NCBI RefSeq assembly: GCF_000430785.1
Contig: NZ_KE387249.1
Coordinates: 41,762-105,761, forward strand
Length of the DNA stretch: 64,000 nucleotides
From: Ectobacillus panaciterrae DSM 19096
GTDB taxonomy: Bacteria; Bacillota; Bacilli; Bacillales; Bacillaceae_G
Direction: 5' to 3'
A model generated the notes under the pieces. That model saw nothing but the letters and a program-made list of their open reading frames with translations, ran no database searches and was not told the DNA's origin. Position 1 is the stretch's first letter. Each line of letters opens with the position of its first letter. Positions 17,321-25,165 of the stretch are shown here, piece by piece. The position numbers and the translations under genes were made by a program.

Positions 17321-17541
17321 TACTTCATCTGTAATTCTGCAATCATGTCTTCTAAACGCTCTTTTTGCGCCATCAATTCTTCAACAGAAGGTTGGTACGA
17401 TGCAGCGTTTTGACGAAATGCGGGCGCCGGATGCACCAAACGTTGGAGCTGTCCGCCGTTTTGCTCGTACAGACGATAGCCCACTGCTCCTACAACAGCT
17501 CCGGATAAAAAACCCATAAGAAAATCTTGATTGAATGCCAT
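17320..17541 (-). CDS. Small single-helix protein at the end of the metal-ATPase operon
   Basis: This 73-residue protein starts MAFNQDFLMGFLSGAVVGAV, a glycine-rich membrane helix with GxxxG spacing. A basic/proline linker (HPAPAFRQNAASY) and a C-terminal coiled coil (VEELMAQKERLEDMIAELQM) follow. GGGGGA precedes the ATG. It begins 64 bases after the previous gene ends and has no terminator in between, so it probably belongs to the ATPase operon. The layout (N-in helix plus short coil) suits an assembly or anchoring partner. Family not recognised beyond a weak YtxH-like look. Confidence 0.6.
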   Translation of the reverse strand: MAFNQDFLMGFLSGAVVGAVGYRLYEQNGGQLQRLVHPAPAFRQNAASYQPSVEELMAQKERLEDMIAELQMK

Positions 17542-17605
17542 AAGTAGTCCCCCTCAGATCATGATTGATTTATACAAACTCGCACTTGTGGTACGAACTC
17601 ATATA

Positions 17606-18184
17606 CTAGATGTAGTTCAAACGGTTGCTTTGATGGATTTCATATAAAATCTCCAAAATATTTACGGCCCATGTAACCATGGATACGTGAAGCATATTAG
17701 ATGCTCCTAAAGAAACTAAACTTAGCACTCCCGTCAACACATCGGGATGACTTAATCTATTGGTTCCATGAGACAAAACGGTATAACCAGTAGCTATAAC
17801 TGCTGCATAGTCTAAGGCGCCCGGATGCTTCGCCTTGCTTTTGCGTACATAGGCGATCAGCAATAAAATTCCCGTCATGAAGGAGCGAAACAAGTCCCCG
17901 CGTATCCGAGGTTTGATGTTAGCCATGATAGAGTCCAACGGATCAAATCTAGTCTGCTGGAAAAACAAGGATATGTAGCGCAGCAAATGTGCCCGCGAAA
18001 GCTCATCCGTGTTGTATTGAATCAGCATGGTATGAATAATCGGTTGAATCCTTACAGACGCCACTCCCTTTAGGGATGAAAACATTTTTTCAATCTCATC
18101 ATAAGATGTTTTGTCCCGAAGAGCAGGAATTTGCATACGGATTCTCCCCGGAATGTCATGCAGAATATAGAACTTTGGTTCCAT
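17606..18184 (-). CDS. PGRxR metal-associated-domain membrane protein
   Basis: This 192-residue protein starts MEPKFYILHDIPGRIRMQIP. H-x-x-P-G-R-x-R is the signature of the HMA_2-type domain, which keeps the ferredoxin-like fold of heavy-metal domains but lacks CxxC. The domain spans about residues 5-75 (GVASVRIQPIIHTMLIQYN is the second strand pair). Hydrophobic helices lie in the second half (SFMTGILLLIAYVRKS, DVLTGVLSLVSLGASNML). The ATG at 18184 lies inside the last codons of the ATPase gene (29-base overlap), so translation is coupled. It probably works with the P-type ATPase; the role is not established. Confidence 0.7.
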   Translation of the reverse strand: MEPKFYILHDIPGRIRMQIPALRDKTSYDEIEKMFSSLKGVASVRIQPIIHTMLIQYNTDELSRAHLLRYISLFFQQTRFDPLDSIMANIKPRIRGDLFRSFMTGILLLIAYVRKSKAKHPGALDYAAVIATGYTVLSHGTNRLSHPDVLTGVLSLVSLGASNMLHVSMVTWAVNILEILYEIHQSNRLNYI

Positions 18185-20273
18185 GATGCAAATCTCCCTT
18201 CCATAAAATCCGTGCGCTGTTCGCCACGACTCCGATTGTGGCAGCATTATGGATGGCCGCTCCTACAACTGGCGATATGATACCGAGAGCCCCAAGCAAT
18301 ATCGCTGCTCCGTTAATGAAAAAGGTGGCGAAAAAATTTTGTTTGATGATTTGCATCGTCCGCTTCGATAAGCCGACCAATTCCGAAAGCATCTCCGGAT
18401 TGTCGGAAGTGATGATTATATCGCTGGCTTCAGAAGCAATATCGGTTCGCTTGGCTCCCATAGTTACGCCGATATTCGCGTATGCCAAAGCAGGCGCGTC
18501 ATTAATGCCGTCTCCGACCATCATGACCGTACTGTTCCGCCTGTATTGCTTCACATATGTCGCTTTGTCTTCCGGCAAAGCTTCCGCATGATACCAATCC
18601 AGGTTGAGCCGCCTTGACATTTCCCTCGCCGCGGCGCGCTTATCCCCTGTCAGCATCACGACCTCGCTCACGCCGTATTGGCGCAACTCCTGAACCGCAC
18701 GATGCATGCCGGCACGCACTTTATCGAATATGCTGATGATGCCGATCAGAGTTTGGTTGTAAGCGACATAGATGATATTCTCATCTCTTTCAAGCTTTTG
18801 GACGAGCTGCTCAATATTCACCTTCAGCTCTGTCATGAACCGCAAGCTGCCCACGACGATTGGCTTGCCGTTCAAAAAGGTTCTGATTCCTTTTCCCACA
18901 ACCGTTTCAACCTGTGATTCTCCATCCCGGTTCGGAATATCGAGCCTCCACTCTTGCGCTTGTTTCAAAATCGCATCGGCAATCGGATGTGAAGAGTTCC
19001 TTTCCGCAGCTGCCGCCAAACGAATGACCTCTTCCTTATCGTAGCCCTCACAAGGAATAACCTGCTGTACAACCGGTGATCCTTCCGTAATAGTTCCGGT
19101 TTTATCCAAAATGACCGTGTTTACCTGCGCCATTTGCTCCACATGATGGCTTCCCTTCACAATCGCTCCTTTTTTCGCCGCCTTTCCGATAGAGGCATAC
19201 AGGGCCGTAGCGGTAGACAGCTTGATGCCGCACACGAAGTCAATGACAAGCATGTTCATGGCACGGTTCACATCTCTTGTCAGCAAAAATGTCAAAAGCG
19301 ACAGACCGAACGATACCGGCACCATTCTTTCCGCCAGCATGTCGGCAAGGTGCTGAATCGGCGCCCTCTTCTCCTGCGCCTCCTCAAGCAAATGGATGAT
19401 GCGGGACGCGGCCGTATCGTCTCCCGCTTTTTCTACATGAATTTTCAATTGACCGCTCTGCAGAATCGTTCCTGCATAGACATGGCTTTGACATGTCACT
19501 TCTTTTGGCATATATTCGCCAGTAATAGCCGACTCGTCGACTACGCCGTATCCTTCCGAAACCTTTCCGTCCGCCGGGATTTTTTCTCCCATGAACACGA
19601 CAATCGTGTCTCCTGCTTTTATATCTTCTATGCTTACTTTTTCTTCAATTCCTGTTTCATTCACACACCATGCATATTTCGTGTCCAGCTCCAGAACGGA
19701 GCGGATATAGTTTTTCGTCTTTTCCGATGTGTGTTCGGAAAGCATTTCGCTTATCGTGGACATAATGGTGATGACAAGCGCCGATACCGGGTTTCTCGTG
19801 TATATAGAAGCAAATATGGAGGCTGCCGTCAATGTGTTGGCGTTTGCTTTTCCATGCCTGATTACGTTCCATATGCCATCTTTTATGACTTGTAATGTCG
19901 ATAGAACGGCTGTCGCCACCGTAATCTTATGTAGAAGCGGTCTGAAAGCCCAAAACGCAGGATTTCTGCCCATGATCCAATGTGCCGCGAAGATAAATGT
20001 GCATGTCGCGATTGCAGCATATTGTTTCCAAGAAGTTTGTCGCTTTTCCTTTTCATTCCTGATGCATGCCTTCAAGTATTTCATGATTTCCCGTAGGGAT
20101 AAAGAAGTATCGTGGTAAATCAGAACGGTTCCTGTTTCTTTTGTGTAAGAGGCTGCGTGAACACCGGGCAAAGAACGAAAGAAACATTCAATCATAACTG
20201 GACGCAGCGGACTTTGAACACGGAGGCGCGTTCTTCCCGGCAGCGAGTGGAGAATCACCGCTTCATTGAGCAT
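18156..20273 (-). CDS. P1B-type metal-transporting ATPase lacking the CPC motif
   Basis: This 705-residue protein has all catalytic P-type ATPase parts: TGE (251-253) of the actuator, the phosphorylated Asp in DKTGT (D390), HP (429-430) as in P1B pumps, TGD (542-544) and GDGIND (587-592). Its N-terminal domain is LHSLPGRTRLRVQ, an HMA_2 fold without CxxC. In helix 6 the usual CPC is FVC (346-348, in LVIDFVCGIKLSTAT), with proline and first cysteine lost. That places it outside the classic Cu, Zn/Cd and Co classes. It resembles less-studied HMA_2-type ATPases, so metal specificity is open. It overlaps its neighbours by 11 and 29 bases. A cation exporter role is inferred. Confidence 0.87.
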   Translation of the reverse strand: MLNEAVILHSLPGRTRLRVQSPLRPVMIECFFRSLPGVHAASYTKETGTVLIYHDTSLSLREIMKYLKACIRNEKEKRQTSWKQYAAIATCTFIFAAHWIMGRNPAFWAFRPLLHKITVATAVLSTLQVIKDGIWNVIRHGKANANTLTAASIFASIYTRNPVSALVITIMSTISEMLSEHTSEKTKNYIRSVLELDTKYAWCVNETGIEEKVSIEDIKAGDTIVVFMGEKIPADGKVSEGYGVVDESAITGEYMPKEVTCQSHVYAGTILQSGQLKIHVEKAGDDTAASRIIHLLEEAQEKRAPIQHLADMLAERMVPVSFGLSLLTFLLTRDVNRAMNMLVIDFVCGIKLSTATALYASIGKAAKKGAIVKGSHHVEQMAQVNTVILDKTGTITEGSPVVQQVIPCEGYDKEEVIRLAAAAERNSSHPIADAILKQAQEWRLDIPNRDGESQVETVVGKGIRTFLNGKPIVVGSLRFMTELKVNIEQLVQKLERDENIIYVAYNQTLIGIISIFDKVRAGMHRAVQELRQYGVSEVVMLTGDKRAAAREMSRRLNLDWYHAEALPEDKATYVKQYRRNSTVMMVGDGINDAPALAYANIGVTMGAKRTDIASEASDIIITSDNPEMLSELVGLSKRTMQIIKQNFFATFFINGAAILLGALGIISPVVGAAIHNAATIGVVANSARILWKGDLHHGTKVLYSA

Positions 20274-20799
20274 CTGTCCCCTCCTTGTTTTTTATGATGG
20301 TGTAAGACCAATACAAAAGACTCGCGGCAAATGCTGGGGCTCTCTTGAAGCTATGTATTCCCTTTCCCAACAAAAACAGTACGAATAAGCTGTCAAAATC
20401 GGCAAAGCCGTTCGTTTGCCTTTTGATGCCTCGGTCTACGACTTGGAGTGTCTGCTGCATGGTTTTCATCATCTTGGCTTCGGTGTGGAGGACAGCCTCG
20501 GAAGTGACCGTTACAATCCGCTTCATCAGTTCGTCCAGCTCCTGCTCGGAAATATGCGGGACGATGAACTCAATCAGCAGGCTTCCCGTAACGGAAGAAG
20601 CTTTGCAAGTTAGGACCAGCGTCTCGTTCACAATCTCTTTTTCCAGACATTGCGCCACAATCGCATCCTTCCATTTGTCGCACTGCATGCGAAGCCGCCC
20701 GGGCATCGCATGAATGATTTGAATCTTTTGATCTCTGAACTGAGAAAGAAGTTTAGGAGCAAATAAGGATGCGCCAAAACCTAGAACAGTAGAAATCAT
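20263..20799 (-). CDS. PGRxR metal-associated-domain protein
   Basis: This 178-residue protein carries IIHAMPGRLRMQCDKWKD, the H-x-x-P-G-R-x-R motif, at about 29-46. An N-terminal hydrophobic stretch (MISTVLGFGASLFAPKLL) and a C-terminal one (AFAASLLYWSYTII) suggest membrane association. The stop overlaps the ATPase start by 11 bases and its own ATG overlaps the upstream gene by four (ATGA). It shares the domain with all three flanking genes, which points to one multi-subunit metal-handling system. It has a lone Cys after the motif (MQC) and no CxxC. Confidence 0.7.
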   Translation of the reverse strand: MISTVLGFGASLFAPKLLSQFRDQKIQIIHAMPGRLRMQCDKWKDAIVAQCLEKEIVNETLVLTCKASSVTGSLLIEFIVPHISEQELDELMKRIVTVTSEAVLHTEAKMMKTMQQTLQVVDRGIKRQTNGFADFDSLFVLFLLGKGIHSFKRAPAFAASLLYWSYTIIKNKEGTDAQ

Positions 20800-21125
20800 A
20801 TTCGTTCCCCCCTCTTCGCATATTCTTCAGCGTACACTTGCTCGAGCAATTGAAACCACTGTTCCATTTCCTGTATCGTCGAAATATAGGCGGCATCATA
20901 CTTGATGAGAATGCTGCCGGTCTCAGAGGTTAATTGAACCGAAAAAACAGAGGGATGCGTCTGCAGCTGCTTCACAACCCCGCTGACAAGATTACTGTTC
21001 ATGGTCCACACAGGCGATTGCAGCCGGATGCGTCCGGGAATAAAATGGGCCAGTCTAATTTCATATTTTCCTAGTTTTCTTTGGATTTGCTTCATTATTA
21101 GAATCTCGGTAACTTTCGCTATCAT
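20796..21125 (-). CDS. Single-domain PGRxR (HMA_2-type) protein
   Basis: This 109-residue protein is one HMA_2-like domain: RLAHFIPGRIRLQSPVW (about 24-40) followed by PSVFSVQLTSETGSILIKYD, which matches the beta-alpha-beta repeat of such domains. It is the first gene of the operon. The ribosome site before the ATG at 21125 is weak (GATGGTG); an internal ATG at 21095 (MKQIQRKLGKYEIRL) is an alternative. No metal-binding cysteine is present. It may act as a regulator or docking domain for the ATPase. Confidence 0.65.
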   Translation of the reverse strand: MIAKVTEILIMKQIQRKLGKYEIRLAHFIPGRIRLQSPVWTMNSNLVSGVVKQLQTHPSVFSVQLTSETGSILIKYDAAYISTIQEMEQWFQLLEQVYAEEYAKRGERI

Positions 21126-21287
21126 CTAAACACCATCTTTTCCCATTGTTATTAAATTTTACCACGATTGATTCTTCACAACAATTAGATTGTTAAAGTT
21201 TTGTAAACCCTTCTGAAAATCAATATTAACCTTCATTTTATACCCCAAAACTATGTTTATGAATTACATAATATTCTTCAAACACTT

Positions 21288-21971
21288 CTACAGCTTCTTC
21301 TGAACCAATGATTGAAAATCATCCGTATAAGCGATAATTTCTCCCCATTCTATAAAATCCTCATCAGATATTTTCCATGTGTGCTTATCGGAGTCATGAC
21401 GTATGCCAGCAAAATTATATCTATCTGTAGAGTAGATTTTAAAACCATTCTTTTTACAATTATCTATAAAAAAATAGTCCTCAGCTCTATTCACTTTTTC
21501 AAATTGCACTTTATTAAATACTTCTTTTTTAAAAATTAACGTAGCACCTGCTACAGAGTCAGTAAATGATTTTTCTGTATTAGATACTAACATCAAAGCT
21601 TTCTTATTTTTAAAATATACATAATAAGAGCTTTTACCTAAAACGAAAATTTCTTTATTTTTAAATTCGTTCATCGCATGAGCTAGGTAGTATGCGCCAT
21701 AATAGTCATCATCATCAAATTTAGCTATATAATTATATCTAGATTTTTCAACTCCAAAATTTAAACAATCACCTAAAGTTGCTTGTTCATGTAATTGATA
21801 CACACTGACATTATGATAATTCTTCGCTTTTTTTTTCCATTTGTCTATATCCATAGTATCCTTATTTAAAATAATAATTAATTCTTTATCCTTCCATATT
21901 TGCTGTTTGTAGTTTTTAAAAACATTTTCTATAAACTCTTCTCTTATCGTACAAGTAATAATCGAAACCAT
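21288..21971 (-). CDS. Family 2 glycosyltransferase (short)
   Basis: This 227-residue protein starts MVSIITCTIREEFIENVFKN, the first strand of a GT-A fold. YIAKFDDDDYYGAYYL (about 79-94) holds the acidic metal/nucleotide-sugar motif, and RAEDYFFIDNCKKNGFKIY is the acceptor-side ED motif. It has no membrane segment, so it is cytosolic or peripheral. It lies 100 bases from another GT2 gene on the same strand. Such proteins often glycosylate surface or exosporium proteins or build wall polymers; the target is unknown. The sequence is visibly more AT-rich than the ATPase operon beside it. Confidence 0.85.
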   Translation of the reverse strand: MVSIITCTIREEFIENVFKNYKQQIWKDKELIIILNKDTMDIDKWKKKAKNYHNVSVYQLHEQATLGDCLNFGVEKSRYNYIAKFDDDDYYGAYYLAHAMNEFKNKEIFVLGKSSYYVYFKNKKALMLVSNTEKSFTDSVAGATLIFKKEVFNKVQFEKVNRAEDYFFIDNCKKNGFKIYSTDRYNFAGIRHDSDKHTWKISDEDFIEWGEIIAYTDDFQSLVQKKL

Positions 21972-22071
21972 TCATTTTTCCACTCCCGACATAATATAGG
22001 CAATTCAGACAAGAGAAAGGCAAATCAAAAATAGACATTAAAATTCTGCTATCTATTTTAGAAAACCCTCT

Positions 22072-23385
22072 TCATTTTGATCTTTCGTTCATAATTTTCT
22101 CTACGATATAAGTCAAATTTTTATAACTTTTTAGTTTTTTAATATCAGATAAAAGTTCGTTTTTCTGGTCTGAGTCAAAACCTGCCGCGTCTAACACGTT
22201 TATATGCCGGATATCGATTTTTAGCAAAAGTACAATGGTTTCTAGAATTTTAATAAACTTTTCTTGAAAAGATAAAGACTCATTTGGATAATTTTGAACG
22301 AGTAACTTATACTCGCCTAATACCTTGTTCATGGTTAATAAATCTGCAATACGGGCAAGCTCTAACCCTAGGATGAGAACGTCCACATCAGGATGTTTTA
22401 ACGTGAATAAGTGGTAATTTCTCATCGCTTCTTTCCATCTGTTCTCCCCAACAGGATGCTCTTGATGGTAAGTTACAATAGCGTTACTAGCTAAATATTT
22501 AGCTCCAGCCTTATATAAGCGGTATCCTAACTCCCAGTCTTCATAACCATAATTTACGAAATCTTCATCGAATGGGCCGACTTGTTCAATTAACTCTTTA
22601 CGTACGGAAACATTTCCAGTCAAAAATGCCATCCATGGAAAATGAAATCCATTTAATCCCGCACCGAAATTTTCTATTATTGTATCATACCAATATTCTG
22701 AGGACGTCTTAACCTTTAATTCCTTATAAAGCTGGCCATCAATATCTGTTTTTACTAATAATGGATAAGGGGTGGTGCTAGAATGTTGATAGTTTGCAAA
22801 TCGTTCATAGAGCACTTGATTATTTCTTGCCATAGCAGATAGTTCTTCTGATTGTTCCCGATTAAATTCTGGGAAAATACAAGAATATACCGCCTTATAA
22901 TACATTCCTCCTGATAAAACCAAGTTACCCATTAATTGATGATACTTACAATGATTTTCAACAAATTCTGGCTCTGTAATCATTTCTGCATCTAAAAATA
23001 TAAGAATTTTCCCTCTTGAAGATTTGATACCAATATTTCGAACCTTAGCTCTACCAAGATTTCGGTTGCATTTAATATACCTAAAATGATAGGGGGGATG
23101 ATAATTTTTGAAGATCCTTAAAGTTTGATCAGTTGAAGCATCGTCAATAAAGAGGACCTCCATTTTCGAAGGATTGAACGTTTGTTTCCCAAGAGAATAA
23201 AGAGTAAATAAATTCAGTGGATATTTATTATAAGAAGGAATGATTACACTAACTTCAATATCATGATCCTTATTTATTTCTTTACTATTTTGGCTAGGAG
23301 AATCCTCCTTTTTTTCACCCATAAGTTTATGAGTCGAGTCATAAAATTCCTTAATTTCCATTTTCGTCCCATCCTTTTTTTTCAC
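22072..23385 (-). CDS. Family 2 glycosyltransferase with galactosyltransferase-like C-terminus
   Basis: This 437-residue protein has an N-terminal GT-A domain (about 45-160) with VSVIIPSYNKYPLNLFTLYS and the metal site region FIDDASTDQT; FLDAEM is the DxD-like segment. A second conserved block, GPFDEDFVNYGYEDWELGYR (about 270-289), is typical of the galactosyltransferase C-terminal segment (ED-containing catalytic motif). The final 120 residues are helical. It probably adds sugars to a polypeptide or polymer together with the GT2 at 21288. The 340 bases before the next gene hold only the promoter region of the exporter. Confidence 0.87.
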   Translation of the reverse strand: MKKKDGTKMEIKEFYDSTHKLMGEKKEDSPSQNSKEINKDHDIEVSVIIPSYNKYPLNLFTLYSLGKQTFNPSKMEVLFIDDASTDQTLRIFKNYHPPYHFRYIKCNRNLGRAKVRNIGIKSSRGKILIFLDAEMITEPEFVENHCKYHQLMGNLVLSGGMYYKAVYSCIFPEFNREQSEELSAMARNNQVLYERFANYQHSSTTPYPLLVKTDIDGQLYKELKVKTSSEYWYDTIIENFGAGLNGFHFPWMAFLTGNVSVRKELIEQVGPFDEDFVNYGYEDWELGYRLYKAGAKYLASNAIVTYHQEHPVGENRWKEAMRNYHLFTLKHPDVDVLILGLELARIADLLTMNKVLGEYKLLVQNYPNESLSFQEKFIKILETIVLLLKIDIRHINVLDAAGFDSDQKNELLSDIKKLKSYKNLTYIVEKIMNERSK

Positions 23386-23684
23386 TACTACTAGTTAATG
23401 CAAATAAAAGAGAAAAGAATTGGACAATCTTACTAGGGCAATAGCGGATTTTTTCATACTCCTAAACTTTCCGATTATGGAAACGAAACTCTCTGTATAA
23501 TTTAAACTCCCTAGCTTGTTATACATTGGACTAAACGTTAACGTCACTTTCTATAACTAAAGCAACATAACTTCTATGCAATTCTTCTCGCTCCAGATAA
23601 GGAAATTTTAAATGGAACATTCGTGGGTTATTAGATACAGTTTATCTGTTCAAAAATAGAATCATTTGCTACTATAAAACCATG

Positions 23685-23690
23685 TATAAT
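23685..23690 (+). promoter_or_regulatory. -10 element ahead of the leader peptide and EamA gene
   Basis: A perfect TATAAT is placed so that transcription would begin about 28 bases before the leader ATG. No good -35 hexamer lies 17 bases upstream, so the promoter may be weak or activated. Confidence 0.4.
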
Positions 23691-23724
23691 AACAGTATTT
23701 AAATTGAACTAGAGGTGAATCAAA

Positions 23725-23781
23725 ATGTATTGGACTCCGTTATTTGAAAACGATGTACCAGTAGCACTCCTCCGCCCTTAG
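23725..23781 (+). CDS. Putative leader peptide MYWTPLFENDVPVALLRP
   Basis: An 18-codon frame with AGAGGTGAATCAAA before its ATG ends in Arg-Pro-stop and contains one Trp. It lies 72 bases ahead of the EamA gene. The peptide end RP-stop recalls the arrest peptide TnaC, which also ends Arg-Pro-stop, but no homology is claimed. Its last codons and stop overlap inverted repeats (CTCC/GGAG; GGAG with CTCC at 23804), so ribosome position here could choose between RNA folds. No family is recognised; it could be a chance frame. Confidence 0.4.
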   Translation: MYWTPLFENDVPVALLRP

Positions 23782-23801
23782 TGGAGTGAAGGTGACTACC
23801 T

Positions 23802-23845
23802 CTCTCCGTTAGGGGCATTCTTGACCTAAACTTAAAGACGGAGGG
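23802..23845 (+). promoter_or_regulatory. Possible RBS-sequestering hairpin before the EamA gene
   Basis: CTCTCCGT (23802-23809) can pair over all eight bases, with one G-U wobble, with ACGGAGGG (23838-23845), which is the ribosome site of the exporter gene. TTAGG/CCTAA extends the stem inside. A competing fold pairs GGAGxxxAGGT (from 23782) with ACCTxxCTCC (to 23807) and would free the site. Confidence 0.45.
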
Positions 23846-23853
23846 TACAAAAA

Positions 23854-24729
23854 ATGAAAAACACCTGGTTAGGTTCTATATATTTAGCTTTAGCTGCCAG
23901 TATTTGGGGCGGTATGTACGTCGTTGTTAAAATTGTAGTATCCATCATACCTCCATTGGAATTGGTTTGGATGCGATATTTGGTGGCTATCATCGCACTC
24001 CTCATTATCGGTTTGATGACACGACAATCATGGCGAATTCATAGACGTGATCTCCTATTAATCATAGCAATTGGGGTAATTGGCAACACTATTTCTATTG
24101 TTACTCAGGAAATAGGGACTAAACTATCCTCAGCACAAATGGGGGCAATTATCACTTCTTCAACACCAGCATTTATGGTTATTTTTGCCCGTCTACTGCT
24201 TAAAGAACGGTTGAATGTAAAAAAGGGACTGTCCGTTTGTTTAGCAACAATGGGGGTATTGCTCATTGTTGGAAAGGGTCATATGGATATATCCAATCAA
24301 CTTGGTGGTATTTCACTGCTTGTTGCTGCTTTAACATGGGCCCTCATGTCCGTTCTTATAAAGCGTGTTCCAAGTAACTATTCGCAAATTGTGGTGACGA
24401 CCTATTCAATCTTGGTCGCCATAGTTATGCTGACCCCTTTTGTTTTGGGACGGTTACACGAAATTAATATCTATCAACTGACTCATCCGACTATTTGGGG
24501 AGGGGTCTTATATTTGGGCGTTGTCTCAACGGCTGGTGGATTCCTACTTTGGAATCGCGGGTTACAAATGCTTAACGCCTCAAGCGGCGGGTTATTTTTC
24601 TTCTTTCAACCCTTGGTTGGGACATTACTCGGATGGCTTATTCTAGGAGAGAATATAGGTGTAACGTTTTGGATAGGATCCATCCTAATTCTCAGTGGTG
24701 TTTTATTAGTTATCCAAGAAACAAAGTAG
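23854..24729 (+). CDS. EamA/DMT-family transporter
   Basis: This 291-residue protein has ten hydrophobic helices in two EamA repeats (about 5-135 and 148-287). WLGSIYLALAASIWGGMYVV opens the first repeat, and TSSTPAFMVIFARLLLKERL and FFFFQPLVGTLLGWLILGE are the conserved ends of helices 3-4 and 8-9. Known members export amino acids, nucleosides, metabolites or drugs. GGAGGG precedes the ATG and is inside a potential hairpin, so expression may be controlled by the leader frame. No terminator of note follows. Substrate unknown. Confidence 0.9.
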   Translation: MKNTWLGSIYLALAASIWGGMYVVVKIVVSIIPPLELVWMRYLVAIIALLIIGLMTRQSWRIHRRDLLLIIAIGVIGNTISIVTQEIGTKLSSAQMGAIITSSTPAFMVIFARLLLKERLNVKKGLSVCLATMGVLLIVGKGHMDISNQLGGISLLVAALTWALMSVLIKRVPSNYSQIVVTTYSILVAIVMLTPFVLGRLHEINIYQLTHPTIWGGVLYLGVVSTAGGFLLWNRGLQMLNASSGGLFFFFQPLVGTLLGWLILGENIGVTFWIGSILILSGVLLVIQETK

Positions 24730-24763
24730 AATTTATAAAAATAATGCATAAAACTAATGCCTC

Positions 24764-24868
24764 TTAGTAATACGTAACTGTAGGCACATAAGGATAATCA
24801 TACGGATATAGATAATATGGGACAGGGTATGGATAACCATAGCCATACCCTGTCCCAGAAAAATTAGT
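24764..24868 (-). pseudogene. Tyr/Pro-rich mini-ORF, copy 2, no start codon
   Basis: After an in-frame stop, the minus-strand frame reads TNFSGTGYGYGYPYPVPYYL and ends YVPTVTYY-stop, closely matching the tail of the fragment at 12783. No ATG, GTG or TTG is available. An overlapping open frame, 24864-24989 (PNELRNAKAGLQKKGKDTER ... EHQLNRIN), also lacks a start. The rest of 24869-25165 shows nothing recognisable. Inference: remnants of small genes. Confidence 0.4.
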
Positions 24869-25165
24869 TTATTCGATTCAGTTGATGTTCGTATTTCCTT
24901 ATACAGCCAGTAATAAACTTCGATTTTCTTTCTGTATCTTTCCCCTTCTTCTGCAATCCCGCTTTAGCATTCCTAAGCTCATTTGGGAACTAAAAAACAA
25001 TCTTCTGCTTTTAAGATTTAACTTATACAATTAAAGATTTCTGGATTCTGATTTGAATTGCTTTGTATCAAAGCCTGCTTATCAGTCTGAATGCAAAGTT
25101 AAACATCCCATAACTAATCCTTTTTGTTAAAAATGTTACCGACCATACTTTTCAGAATAAAGATC

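Noticed and set aside
19134..19895. 253-residue plus-strand open frame inside the P-type ATPase gene
   Set aside because: It is antisense to a clear ATPase, has Arg/His/Cys-rich composition typical of an antisense frame and no ribosome site.
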